The notes under the pieces are model-generated. The model ran no database searches, was not told the DNA's origin, and saw only the letters and a list, made by a program, of their open reading frames with translations. A stretch of 43,914 nt of DNA from contig CANHCS010000011.1 in the NCBI GenBank assembly GCA_947459195.1, forward strand, positions 1-43,914, in the 5' to 3' direction. This document shows positions 24,889 through 33,683 of the stretch, in pieces; the first letter of the stretch is position 1; each line of letters opens with the position of its first letter. Source of the DNA: Sphingobacteriaceae bacterium (GTDB lineage: Bacteria > Bacteroidota > Bacteroidia > Sphingobacteriales > Sphingobacteriaceae). A program made the position numbers and the translations under genes.

Positions 24889-25370
24889 TACTGGAGTTTA
24901 TGTACACTTAAAACATCATCTATCGCCATGAGCAATTGATGATTTGTTTGATGGAGTACCGGATGCAACCAAAGAGGCTCCATTTCACACAAAGGTACTA
25001 AGGTAAATGCCCTTTGGTGCAAATTCGGGTGTGGTATTTTAAGCTCAGGTAAATTGATCACCTCTTGTTCGTAATACAAAATATCAATATCTATGGTTCT
25101 TGGGCCCCATTTTACCACACGTAAACGCCCCATCTCTTTTTCAATTGCCAAAATCGTACCAAGTAATTTTTGCGGATCTAGCCTGGTTTCCATTTTGATC
25201 ACCTGATTGATAAAATCGGACTGCTCGGTATTGCCCCAGGCAGCAGTTTGGTACAAAGCAGAAGACCGAAGCAATTTCCCAACTTGAAATTCCAGTTGCT
25301 TTCGAGCTTCAGCTAATAACTGAACACTATCACCCATGTTGCTGCCCAGCAATAAAAAAATCGTGGCCAT
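24888..25370 (-). CDS. folK: 2-amino-4-hydroxy-6-hydroxymethyldihydropteridine diphosphokinase
   Basis: This 160-residue enzyme pyrophosphorylates the pterin precursor in folate synthesis. Seen are FLLLGSNMGDSVQLLAEARK at the N-terminus, YQTAAWGNTEQSDFINQV, the hallmark GPRTIDIDILYY, and PHPNLHQRAFTLVPLCEM. Length is normal. It is divergent from sppA (87-base gap) and co-transcribed with the Hpt gene. thyA and folA, the other folate genes here, lie 17 kb away. Confidence 0.96.
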   Translation of the reverse strand: MATIFLLLGSNMGDSVQLLAEARKQLEFQVGKLLRSSALYQTAAWGNTEQSDFINQVIKMETRLDPQKLLGTILAIEKEMGRLRVVKWGPRTIDIDILYYEQEVINLPELKIPHPNLHQRAFTLVPLCEMEPLWLHPVLHQTNHQLLMAIDDVLSVHKLQ

Positions 25371-25457
25371 TTAATAATTATCAATTATTTGTGTAACAAA
25401 AGAGGCAAATTTTCATCTTTATAATAACATTGCATAGATATAAAAATTGATCGCCAA

Positions 25458-27224
25458 ATGAAAGAGTTCTTCAAGTTTGTTTTTGCCTCCATGCTGGGCG
25501 TCATCCTTTCTTTTTTTGTATTGATACTGATTTCTGTTTTCACTATCATAGGTATAGCCAGCACTGTTGGCGAAGAATCGAAAGTGGAAGTGGAAGACCA
25601 ATCGGTTATGCACCTTCGTTTGGATTACCCGATTACCGAACGGACCTCTAAAAACCCACTTGAAAGTTTGGGTGTTTTTGGTTTCGAAAACGAACGCAAC
25701 ATCGGCCTGAATGATATACTCATCAGCATTGAGAAAGCTAAAAGTGATAAAAAGATAAAAGGGATTTACATCGATGTTTCCTATATACAAGCCGGTTATG
25801 CTGGCATCGAGGAAATCAGAAATAAACTGATTGATTTTAGAAAGTCGGGCAAATTCGTCCTGGCTTACAGTGAAGTTTATACCAAAAGTGCTTATTACTT
25901 AGCTTCTGTAGCCAATAAAGTGTACCTCAATCCGGAAGGAATGATTGATTTTAGAGGTTTCAGCACCGAAATCACTTTCTTTAAAGGAGCGCTGGATAAA
26001 TTGGGAATTGAACCTCAAATTATTAAAGTTGGGACTTATAAAAGTGCCGTTGAACCTTTCATTTTAGATAAAATGAGTAAGGCGAACAAGGAACAGGTGA
26101 CCTCATTTATCGGTTCTTTGTACGATCATTACATCAGCAGAATTGCTGAAAGCAGAAAAATTTCTAAAGAAAGCTTACTCAATATCTCCAATTTGGCTTT
26201 GGTCAGATCTGCTCAAGATGGACTCAAATACCGCTTGGTAGATGGCCTGAAATACAAAGATGAAGTGCTGAGTGAATTGAAAAATCTAACAGGTATTCAA
26301 CAAAGTAAAGATTTGAATTCGGTTGCCATTGCAGATTATGCGATTGTTGCCAATGATGAAAAATCAAGTTCCTCTAACAGAATTGCCGTTATTTACGCAG
26401 TTGGAGAAATCATGAGCGGAGAAGGAAACGATGAGACTATCGGATCGGAACGTATTTCCAGAGCAATTAGAAAAGCTAGAACCGACAAAAAAATAAAGGC
26501 TGTGGTTTTGCGTGTCAATTCTCCCGGTGGCAGTGCCTTAGCTTCCGACGTGATCTGGCGTGAAGTAGAATTAACGAAAAAAGTTAAACCGATCATGGTT
26601 TCTATGGGCGATGTGGCCGCATCAGGCGGATATTACATCGCTTGCAATGCCGATTCAATTTTTGCTCAACCGAATACCATCACAGGATCTATTGGTGTGT
26701 TCGGCATCATCCCCAACATGAAAAAATTCTTCAATAACAAATTGGGGATCACTTTTGATGGGGTTCAAACCGGGAAATATGCCGACATCAGCATCACTCG
26801 TCCACTTCAAGAAGATGAGAAGGTGATTTTGCAGCAAGAAATCAACGAGATTTACAAAACCTTTACCCAAAAAGTAGCTAACGGCCGTCGTAAAAGTGTT
26901 GCTTACGTAGATAGCATTGGCCAGGGAAGAGTTTGGACGGGCGAACAAGCACTTAAGAACGGTTTGGTAGACAGATTGGGAAATATTGACGACGCCATCC
27001 GCTCTGCGGCAAAAATGGCTAAACTAAAGGATTACAAAGTGGTAGCGTATCCGAGCCAGAAAGATCCTTTCCAAGAGATATTTGAGACTTCCAGTGATAA
27101 AATCCGTACTTATTTTACTAAACAAGAACTGGGCGATCAGTACACTTATTATCAGCAAATTAAATCGGTATTAACCCGTAGCGGAATGCAGGCCCGTATG
27201 CCATATGAAGTGATGATCAAATAA
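25458..27224 (+). CDS. sppA: Signal peptide peptidase SppA (67-kDa type)
   Basis: This 588-residue inner-membrane serine protease degrades cleaved signal peptides. One N-terminal helix (about 10-36) anchors it. Two crotonase-like repeats follow. The N repeat supplies the general base K195 in KVGTYKSAVEPFI and the C repeat the nucleophile S389 in MGDVAASGGYYIAC, with VLRVNSPGGSALASD upstream. This is the double-length E. coli-type architecture. An intrinsic terminator follows the stop. Confidence 0.96.
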   Translation: MKEFFKFVFASMLGVILSFFVLILISVFTIIGIASTVGEESKVEVEDQSVMHLRLDYPITERTSKNPLESLGVFGFENERNIGLNDILISIEKAKSDKKIKGIYIDVSYIQAGYAGIEEIRNKLIDFRKSGKFVLAYSEVYTKSAYYLASVANKVYLNPEGMIDFRGFSTEITFFKGALDKLGIEPQIIKVGTYKSAVEPFILDKMSKANKEQVTSFIGSLYDHYISRIAESRKISKESLLNISNLALVRSAQDGLKYRLVDGLKYKDEVLSELKNLTGIQQSKDLNSVAIADYAIVANDEKSSSSNRIAVIYAVGEIMSGEGNDETIGSERISRAIRKARTDKKIKAVVLRVNSPGGSALASDVIWREVELTKKVKPIMVSMGDVAASGGYYIACNADSIFAQPNTITGSIGVFGIIPNMKKFFNNKLGITFDGVQTGKYADISITRPLQEDEKVILQQEINEIYKTFTQKVANGRRKSVAYVDSIGQGRVWTGEQALKNGLVDRLGNIDDAIRSAAKMAKLKDYKVVAYPSQKDPFQEIFETSSDKIRTYFTKQELGDQYTYYQQIKSVLTRSGMQARMPYEVMIK

Positions 27225-27243
27225 ATTATTCATTTTTATTTCT

Positions 27244-27279
27244 AAAGCCTTCCATAATCACGGAGGGCTTTTTTTATTT
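27244..27279 (+). terminator. Intrinsic terminator after sppA
   Basis: AAGCCTTCC (27245-27253) pairs with GGAGGGCTT (27262-27270), 9 pairs with one G-U, with an 8-base loop and a following T-rich run. It separates sppA from polX. Confidence 0.85.
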
Positions 27280-27288
27280 TTGATCTCC

Positions 27289-28953
27289 ATGGAAAACAAA
27301 ACCATCTCTCGTACACTCAGGCTATTTAGTCAATTGTTGGATTTATACGATGAAAATCCCTTCAAAGTGCGATCAATTGCCAATGCGGCATTTAAGGTAG
27401 ATAAGCTCCCCTTCCCGATCGCATCCAAAACTTTAGAAGAAATGAGTACGATGGAAGGTATTGGTAAAAGCACTGCGGCAAAAATTGATGAATTAATTCA
27501 AAATGGAAACATTGCAGAGCTCGATAATTTGATTCAAGCCACACCCCCGGGCGTTTTGGAAATCTTACAAATCAAAGGAATTGGGCCCAAAAAAGTAGCT
27601 GTCATTTGGAAAGAGCTGGGAATTGAAAGTGTAGGAGAATTACTGTATGCCTGCAATGAAAACAGATTGATAGAAGCCAAGGGTTTCGGACTCAAAACCC
27701 AGGAAGAAATATTGAAGGTGATTGAATTCAAAATGGCCAGTAATGGCCGTATGCTGTATGCAAAAACCGAATCAATAGCCGAAAAATTAATTTTAGACCT
27801 AAAAAATGCATTTCCGAACTTACCAATCAGTTTAAGCGGTGATTACCGAAGAAGGATGGAAATTATTGATCAGGTAGATGTGTTGATCGGGCAATTGGCA
27901 ATAGATTTTAAAGCTGCTCATTTCCCGGTAGACTTAAAAATTGTGCTCGACGAAAAGAATTGCATGCAGTCTGAGGAAGGTGTTAATTTCCAATTCCATT
28001 TTTGCCATAGTGCCGATTTTGGCTGGGAGTTGATACGCACCACCGGAAATGCAGCTCACGTCAATAAGCTGGAAAAATTATTGATTGGCAAACCGGTTTC
28101 GGGAAAATCAGAATTGGAGATCTACCAAATGGCCGGACTTGATTTTGTTGAACCTGAGCTTCGGGAAGGGAATTTAGAAATAGAACAAGCCTCAAAACAG
28201 CAATTACCTGTTTTAATTGAACTAAGCGACCTTAAAGGTAGTTTACACAACCACAGCACCTGGAGTGATGGCGTAAATACGCTCGAGGAGATGGCTTTAT
28301 ACTGTCGCGATAACTTAAAACTGGAATACCTGGGCATTTGCGACCATTCTAAATCAGCATTTTACGCCAATGGCTTAAATGAAATCCGGGTGACTGCACA
28401 ACATCGCGAAATTGATGAATTGAATCAAAAGTTAGCTCCATTTCGCATCTTTAAAGGAATTGAATCAGATATTTTATACGATGGTAGCCTTGACTACAGC
28501 AATGAGGTACTGGCCAGTTTTGATTTTGTAGTGGCTTCGGTACACTCCGTATTAAAAATGACGGAAGAAAAAGCAACTGAACGCCTCATCAAAGCCATCG
28601 AAAACCCCTATACCACCATTTTAGGCCATCCTACCGGAAGATTATTGCTCAGCAGGAGTGCATACCCGATCGATCATCAAAAAGTGATTGATGCCTGTGC
28701 AGCAAATGGAGTGGTCATCGAAATCAATGCCAACCCATTAAGACTGGACTTAGACTGGCGCTGGCACCAATATGCGCTTGAAAAGGGTGTAATGCTGGCC
28801 ATTAACCCCGATGCACACCGTACGGAGGGTTTTTACGATATGTATTATGGTGTTTTGGTGGGCCGTAAGGGGGGATTAACAAAAGAAAGGTGTCTAAATT
28901 CTTTCAGTACTGGAGAAATTTCCGACTTTTTTGAGCATAAGAGGAGAAGTTGA
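27289..28953 (+). CDS. polX: DNA polymerase X family protein with PHP domain
   Basis: This 554-residue PolX protein takes part in base excision or gap repair. Helix-hairpin-helix units are visible (MEGIGKSTAAKIDEL, IKGIGPKKVAVIWKELG). The polymerase-like central region (about 150-310) is followed by a PHP exonuclease domain with SLHNHSTWSDGVNTLEEMA, YLGICDHS, FKGIESDI, VASVHS, ILGHPTGRLL and INPDAHR. In the polymerase palm the expected DVD is DQVDVLIG, so Asp spacing should be checked for activity. The ATG at 27289 is chosen over a TTG at 27280. Confidence 0.93.
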   Translation: MENKTISRTLRLFSQLLDLYDENPFKVRSIANAAFKVDKLPFPIASKTLEEMSTMEGIGKSTAAKIDELIQNGNIAELDNLIQATPPGVLEILQIKGIGPKKVAVIWKELGIESVGELLYACNENRLIEAKGFGLKTQEEILKVIEFKMASNGRMLYAKTESIAEKLILDLKNAFPNLPISLSGDYRRRMEIIDQVDVLIGQLAIDFKAAHFPVDLKIVLDEKNCMQSEEGVNFQFHFCHSADFGWELIRTTGNAAHVNKLEKLLIGKPVSGKSELEIYQMAGLDFVEPELREGNLEIEQASKQQLPVLIELSDLKGSLHNHSTWSDGVNTLEEMALYCRDNLKLEYLGICDHSKSAFYANGLNEIRVTAQHREIDELNQKLAPFRIFKGIESDILYDGSLDYSNEVLASFDFVVASVHSVLKMTEEKATERLIKAIENPYTTILGHPTGRLLLSRSAYPIDHQKVIDACAANGVVIEINANPLRLDLDWRWHQYALEKGVMLAINPDAHRTEGFYDMYYGVLVGRKGGLTKERCLNSFSTGEISDFFEHKRRS

Positions 28954-29009
28954 ATTCGACCATCTGAAAACGCCGTTAAATCTCATAACTTAGCATTTAA
29001 ATTCTGTTC

Positions 29010-29720
29010 ATGATTCAAGCAATTGTAATTACTCCTGTTAAAAATTCTATTGAAACCACTTTAGAAACCATTAGGGCAATTGCCAATAGTAGCATTAAGG
29101 TAAAACACATCGTTTATAATGATTTTAGCACAGAAGAAACTAAAAAAGCGCTAGAATCAGCTAAAAATAAAGATGCATTTGAACTAGTTCATCTCGAAGA
29201 AATCACAAACCATCCTTCTCCAAATTATCGTTTGGTGTTACAGGATGCGCAGCAGAAAGCTATCCAAGAAAACTTGCCATTAATTATTGTTGAATCTGAC
29301 GTAAGGGTGCAGTCTGATACCCTCGAAAAGATGGTCGAATTGTCAAAAAATCAACCTGAAGTAGGTATGATTGGTGCAGTTACGGTTGATGAATATGGAC
29401 TGGTTAATTTCCCTTATCTGAAATTCAAAAAAGAGAAAAATCAAATTATCAATACCAAAAGAAGTTTGAGTTTCTGCTGTACACTATTGAACACTCCATT
29501 TTTGAATGCTTATTCTTTTCAACACCTCGATGATACCAAAGATTGGTACGATGTATCTATTTCATTAAAATCTGTAGAATTAGGATTTTTAAATTTTGTG
29601 TTGATGAATACTCCAGTATTACACAAACCACACGGAAGCCGCCCATGGAAATTGATGAAATACAAAAACCCGATTAAATATTATTTCCAGAAATTCTTAA
29701 ATAGAAGAGATAAGATATAA
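29010..29720 (+). CDS. Glycosyltransferase family 2 protein
   Basis: This 236-residue soluble GT-A protein has an N-terminal nucleotide-binding strand (IQAIVITPVKN, then VKHIVYNDFSTEETKKALES) and a DxD-like acidic motif in PLIIVESDVRVQSDTL. GMIGAVTVDEYGLVNFPYL follows. It has no membrane helix. It probably adds a sugar during surface-glycan synthesis; donor and acceptor are unknown. It starts at an ATG 56 bases after polX. Base composition looks more AT-rich than the flanking housekeeping genes. Confidence 0.82.
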   Translation: MIQAIVITPVKNSIETTLETIRAIANSSIKVKHIVYNDFSTEETKKALESAKNKDAFELVHLEEITNHPSPNYRLVLQDAQQKAIQENLPLIIVESDVRVQSDTLEKMVELSKNQPEVGMIGAVTVDEYGLVNFPYLKFKKEKNQIINTKRSLSFCCTLLNTPFLNAYSFQHLDDTKDWYDVSISLKSVELGFLNFVLMNTPVLHKPHGSRPWKLMKYKNPIKYYFQKFLNRRDKI

Positions 29721-29780
29721 TTCATCTTGAGTGTTATACCTAACTGATTTGCCTATTTATACAGTTATTAAGCATAAAAA

Positions 29781-30566
29781 ATGCTAAAGAAATTTACAAT
29801 GAATCCACTTGTATCGGTTATCATTCCTTGCTACAATTCACAAGAATATGTAGCCCAAACCATAGATTGGGTATTGGCATCTTCCTACAAAAACATTGAG
29901 ATTATCATCATTGACGATGGATCAACCGATCAATCTGTCCAAATTGTGGATAAATATGTGGAATCTCACAAGAATATAGCTGTATACATACAGAAAAACC
30001 AGGGTGTATCGGTGGCTAGAAATCTGGGCATTTCAAAGGCAAAGGGAGTTTACATCATGCCTGTCGATTCTGATGACATGATCTGTGAAACCTATATTGA
30101 AGAGGCCGTAAAAGTCCTCGAATCAAACCCAGAAGTGAAGGTAGTGACCGCTGAAGGTGAATTTTTTGGAAACAAATCTGGTCGAATAATTTTGCCAGAT
30201 TTTGATTTAAACTTATTAGCACGAAAAAATCTCTTAAGTGTATGTGCACTTTACAGGAAAAGTGACTGGGAAAGAATTGGTGGTTACTGTCCGAAATTAT
30301 TCGGACGAGAAGACTGGGACTTTTGGATTTCGATGTTAAAAGATGGCGGAGAGGTAGTCAAACTTCCCATTTTGGGATACAAATACCGTATCAGAACCAA
30401 TTCTAAAAGAATTCGGACGAGAAGGCTTAAGCAAGAAATCAACGACATCTTAAATTCCAGACATGCGGACTTTTATAAAAAAGTCTTAGGTGGACCACTC
30501 CGTTATCAACGTACTTGGTCAAAACCTTATAACCAGTTGCTTTCTTTTTTTGGGTTACTAAAATAA
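29781..30566 (+). CDS. Glycosyltransferase family 2 protein
   Basis: This 261-residue GT2 enzyme has the classical motifs PLVSVIIPCYNSQEYVAQTI, IIIDDGSTDQSVQIVDKY, GVSVARNLGISKAKG, and the DSDD acidic motif in YIMPVDSDDMICETYIEEA. FGREDWDFWISMLKDG carries the likely catalytic ED. It is cytoplasmic or peripheral to the membrane. The start is the ATG at 29781, with a second in-frame ATG at 29799. It follows the other GT2 gene by 60 bases and may be co-transcribed. No polymerase or flippase is adjacent. Confidence 0.92.
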   Translation: MLKKFTMNPLVSVIIPCYNSQEYVAQTIDWVLASSYKNIEIIIIDDGSTDQSVQIVDKYVESHKNIAVYIQKNQGVSVARNLGISKAKGVYIMPVDSDDMICETYIEEAVKVLESNPEVKVVTAEGEFFGNKSGRIILPDFDLNLLARKNLLSVCALYRKSDWERIGGYCPKLFGREDWDFWISMLKDGGEVVKLPILGYKYRIRTNSKRIRTRRLKQEINDILNSRHADFYKKVLGGPLRYQRTWSKPYNQLLSFFGLLK

Positions 30567-30668
30567 AATTCTACAAAGTTCATTATCTGAATAATTGTCT
30601 AAAACCATAAAATAGACACTACATACTATTCATAATTTATCAGCGTTTTTATTATAAAACGATACGTT

Positions 30669-31292
30669 ATGAAAAGATTACTTTTAATTACCTTTCTTTC
30701 AATTGGCGCTATTTCTGTAAACGCTCAGAGTAGATTTGGAGCCAGAGCAGGTGTAAATTTGTCGAAGATCAATTTAGACTATGCCGATCCAAATATTCAA
30801 ATTGAAAACAAATTTGCCACTTCTTTTCAAGTGGGAGCTTATGCTGAGTTCAAATTATTGCCTAAAATTTTCGTGCAACCCGGTTTAGAATTAAGCGGCC
30901 ATGGGAGCAAAATTGTGGATGGCCAGGCTGAAAGCAAACTAAATTTAATGTATCTAAAAGTTCCACTTCATTTTGGTACCAGAGTTGGATTGGGCTTAGG
31001 AAGCATTTCATTTGGCGCAGGCCCCTACTTTTCTTATGCCCTTTCAGGCAGATCGTCTTCTGGAGGTCAAGACACAGATATTAAGTTTGGGAATGGTATT
31101 GATGATGATTTGAAACGAACAGACTTTGGAATCAATTTATTCAGTTCTTATCAATTACCGCTTGGTTTAAACTTTACTTTAGGTTATCAGATGGGACTGA
31201 GTAATAATTTACCTTCAGACCTACCTGACCAAATGAAAGCAAAAAATAGCAGCATCAGCTTCTCGGTCGGCTACGCCATCAAGCTACCTTAA
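30669..31292 (+). CDS. Outer membrane beta-barrel protein (PorT-like)
   Basis: This 207-residue exported protein has a signal peptide (MKRLLLITFLSIGAISVNAQ). It then shows the small-barrel pattern of the PorT/OMP_b-brl family: RFGARAGVNLSKINLDY, SFQVGAYAEFKLLPKIFVQPGLELSG, LMYLKVPLHFGTRVG, FGAGPYFSYALSG, FGINLFSSYQLP, and a terminal strand SISFSVGYAIKLP. It is probably an eight-stranded outer-membrane barrel. It is transcribed alone, preceded by 102 AT-rich bases and followed by a strong terminator. Confidence 0.9.
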   Translation: MKRLLLITFLSIGAISVNAQSRFGARAGVNLSKINLDYADPNIQIENKFATSFQVGAYAEFKLLPKIFVQPGLELSGHGSKIVDGQAESKLNLMYLKVPLHFGTRVGLGLGSISFGAGPYFSYALSGRSSSGGQDTDIKFGNGIDDDLKRTDFGINLFSSYQLPLGLNFTLGYQMGLSNNLPSDLPDQMKAKNSSISFSVGYAIKLP

Positions 31293-31307
31293 TAATTATA
31301 ATTTAAT

Positions 31308-31343
31308 AAAAAAGCCGGTTTGCAATTGTAAACTGGCTTTTTT
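31308..31343. terminator. Bidirectional intrinsic terminator
   Basis: AAAAAAGCCGGTTT pairs with AAACTGGCTTTTTT around an 8-base loop, flanked by A and T runs, so it can end transcription of the barrel gene (+) and of dprA (-), whose TAA lies at its edge. Confidence 0.88.
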
Positions 31344-32436
31344 ATGCCAATTGAAATTGTTTACCAGGCAAGGTGACCAGGTAGCCCATCATCTCCAATT
31401 CCAAAATGATCATGGCCAGTCTACCCTGTTCCAATCCGGTTTTGAGTAGCATCGCATCTATTCCAAGTGGTGATTCATCGCGGATCATCTCAAAAATCAT
31501 TCTTTGATCTGTGTTAAGCTCTTTGGGAATCAGTTTGGGTGTAGGAGTTTTGTCTTTCGCCGCATCCCAGCCTAATAAATACTCCAAATCTGAAGGCTGT
31601 GAAATTAATTGCGCCCGGTGTGTTTTGATCAGATAATTACAACCCAAGCTCTGCTCATCATTCACCCTACCCGGAAAGGCAAATACATCTCGATTGTAAA
31701 CATTTGCCAATTCGGCAGTGATTAAAGCCCCACCTTTCGCATGAGCCTCCACCACAATGGTTGCATCAGCCAAACCCGCAATAATGCGATTTCTTTTAGG
31801 AAAATTCTCCCGATCGGGCTGTGTTTGAGATGGAAATTCAGTCAGCAAACCTCCATATTGCAACATTTGTCGTGCAATTGAGTAATGAGCCCTTGGGTAG
31901 ATACGATCCAGACCATGGGCCAATACGCCAATCGTTTCCAATTGATAATTCAAACTGGACTGATGAGCTACCACATCAATGCCGTAGGCTAAACCGCTCA
32001 CCACTAAAGGTTGATGATTTTTTAAGGACGCTACCAATTCTTCACACAATCGCTTGCCATAAGCGGTGGCCGACCTAGTGCCAACAATACTGATGATTTT
32101 CTGCTGATTGAGATCCGCATTCCCGCGATAAAAGAGTAAAAATGGGGCATCATCACATTGCGCCAAACGTTTAGGGTAGTCTGGATCGCCAAATTTAATG
32201 CACTTGATTTGATACTTCTCTATAAAATCAAGCTCTTCTGACACCCGGTCAAAATCACGAAAATGAAGAATATTGGATGCCAACTTCGGACCTAGCCCCT
32301 GGACTTCGCATAATTGATGATGGGACGCCCGAAAAACTTGCTCTGCGGAGCCGCAGAAATGAGCTAATAAAGCCCTTGCGGTGATTGCTCCAATACCAGG
32401 AACCTGCGATAAAGCCAATGTATGGTAGACAGACAC
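31342..32436 (-). CDS. dprA: DNA processing protein DprA
   Basis: This 364-residue protein loads RecA on incoming single-stranded DNA during transformation. A helix-hairpin-helix/SAM-like N-terminal part (about 1-60, SQVPGIGAITARALLAHF) precedes the Rossmann core with SIVGTRSATAYGKR (about 116-129), VVSGLAYGIDVVAH, FPKRNRIIAGLAD, VVEAHAKGGALITAELA and FPGRVNDEQSLGCNYLI. A C-terminal winged-helix-like domain (about 305-364) follows. The start is GTG at 32436, 6 bases after rsmG, with no suitable ATG. It is the last gene of the GT2-sigma-rsmG-dprA operon. Confidence 0.95.
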   Translation of the reverse strand: MSVYHTLALSQVPGIGAITARALLAHFCGSAEQVFRASHHQLCEVQGLGPKLASNILHFRDFDRVSEELDFIEKYQIKCIKFGDPDYPKRLAQCDDAPFLLFYRGNADLNQQKIISIVGTRSATAYGKRLCEELVASLKNHQPLVVSGLAYGIDVVAHQSSLNYQLETIGVLAHGLDRIYPRAHYSIARQMLQYGGLLTEFPSQTQPDRENFPKRNRIIAGLADATIVVEAHAKGGALITAELANVYNRDVFAFPGRVNDEQSLGCNYLIKTHRAQLISQPSDLEYLLGWDAAKDKTPTPKLIPKELNTDQRMIFEMIRDESPLGIDAMLLKTGLEQGRLAMIILELEMMGYLVTLPGKQFQLA

Positions 32437-32442
32437 AAAAGA

Positions 32443-33081
32443 TTATTGTGCCTGAAAATAAAGAACGAATTTGGTAAGAAAGAATTCTTGTGAAAAAAAT
32501 TTACTTATACGATATTTTTTTATATCTCTAATGCCGGAATTGGTAATTTCTTCTTCTAAATCGCCACCTTTTAAGTAAAGAACACCGTTGGCCAGGGTAT
32601 TTTTACCTCCTCTTTTTATTTTATTCCTGATCCAAGGATAGAAATCTTTGAGCTGAGTTACCGCCCTCGAAACCACAAAATCGAACTGATCATTTACTTG
32701 CTCTGCCCTCATATGGCTTGCTTTCACATTTTTCAGACCCAAAGCTTTGGCAACTTCATTTACTACTTTGATTTTTTTTCCGATGGAATCTACCAGATGA
32801 AATTGGGTCTCGGGAAACAAGATGGCCAGGGGAATTCCAGGGAAACCACCACCGGTACCCACATCGAGTACTTTTTCTCCAGGCAAAAATGTGATCACCT
32901 TGGCGATGGCAAGCGAATGTAGGATGTGATGTAGATAAAGCATATCAATATCTTTTCTGGAAATCACATTAATTTGTGCGTTCCAAAAAGGATATAGTTC
33001 GCCTAGTTGCTCAAATTGCTGGATCTGTTCCGGGCTAAGACCTTTAAAATGTTCGTAAATGAGCGATGATGCCGTCTTCAA
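32443..33081 (-). CDS. rsmG: 16S rRNA (guanine527-N7)-methyltransferase RsmG
   Basis: This 212-residue SAM-dependent methyltransferase modifies G527 of 16S rRNA; its loss is known to confer low-level streptomycin resistance. Seen are LYPFWNAQINVISRKDIDML, the SAM motif EKVLDVGTGGGFPGIPLAI, FHLVDSIGKKIKVVNEV and DFVVSRAVTQLKDF. The start is TTG at 33081, overlapping the sigma factor stop as TTGA. The only upstream in-frame codons run into a stop without an ATG. Confidence 0.95.
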   Translation of the reverse strand: MKTASSLIYEHFKGLSPEQIQQFEQLGELYPFWNAQINVISRKDIDMLYLHHILHSLAIAKVITFLPGEKVLDVGTGGGFPGIPLAILFPETQFHLVDSIGKKIKVVNEVAKALGLKNVKASHMRAEQVNDQFDFVVSRAVTQLKDFYPWIRNKIKRGGKNTLANGVLYLKGGDLEEEITNSGIRDIKKYRISKFFSQEFFLTKFVLYFQAQ

Positions 33082-33683
33082 AATCCTGAATTTTTCTTTC
33101 TTTTAATGATGGTGTGCAATAAAATTCTTGCTCTGGAAAGCTGCCCTTTAACCGTATTTCTGGGCAAATCCAGTTGCAAAGCTATTTCTTCTATTGATAA
33201 TTCTTCAAAATAAAACAAATTAATCAGGATCCGGTAGCGATTAGGCATGGTGGCCACAATTGCTTTCAACTGTATTTCATTTTGTTTCTGTATAGACTTT
33301 TCTTCCGGATTGAGACTATCTGAACGTATAAACGGACTTTGGTCTGCCCCTTCATGATCCAACATTTGATCTAAAGAAACATGAGAAATACGTTTTCGCC
33401 TGAGGTGATCGATGGCAGCATTTGAAGCCAGCTTAAATAACCAGGTGCTAAACGCAAAATCTGGCTTGTAGGCCTCTAACTTTTCAAAAGCCTTTACAAA
33501 AGTGTCCACCGTCAGGTCCATGGCATCCTCACGGTTATTAACCATTTTTAGCAGCATGAAATAGATCGGGTCTTTGTATCGCTCCATGATGAGCGCAAAG
33601 GCCCTCTGATCGCCCGCTAATGCCTTTAAAACTAAAGCATAATCCTTTTTAGCATTTTCTGAAAAATGCTCATTTATTTCCAT
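33078..33683 (-). CDS. ECF-type RNA polymerase sigma factor
   Basis: This 201-residue ECF sigma factor has region 2 at about residues 25-95 (ALIMERYKDPIYFMLLKMV, AMDLTVDTFVKAFEKLEAY, FSTWLFKLASNAAIDHLRRKR). Region 4 is at about 135-190 (MPNRYRILINLFYFEELSIEE, QLDLPRNTVKGQLSRARILL). No anti-sigma gene is adjacent. It is embedded between a glycosyltransferase gene (10-base overlap) and rsmG (4-base overlap). The N-terminus MEINEHFSENAKKDYALV is charged and starts at an ATG. Confidence 0.95.
   Translation of the reverse strand: MEINEHFSENAKKDYALVLKALAGDQRAFALIMERYKDPIYFMLLKMVNNREDAMDLTVDTFVKAFEKLEAYKPDFAFSTWLFKLASNAAIDHLRRKRISHVSLDQMLDHEGADQSPFIRSDSLNPEEKSIQKQNEIQLKAIVATMPNRYRILINLFYFEELSIEEIALQLDLPRNTVKGQLSRARILLHTIIKRKKNSGF

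Noticed and set aside
30601-30668. CGTTTT/AAAACG inverted repeat before the PorT-like gene
   Set aside because: It has only six pairs in AT-rich DNA; too weak to call an operator or terminator.
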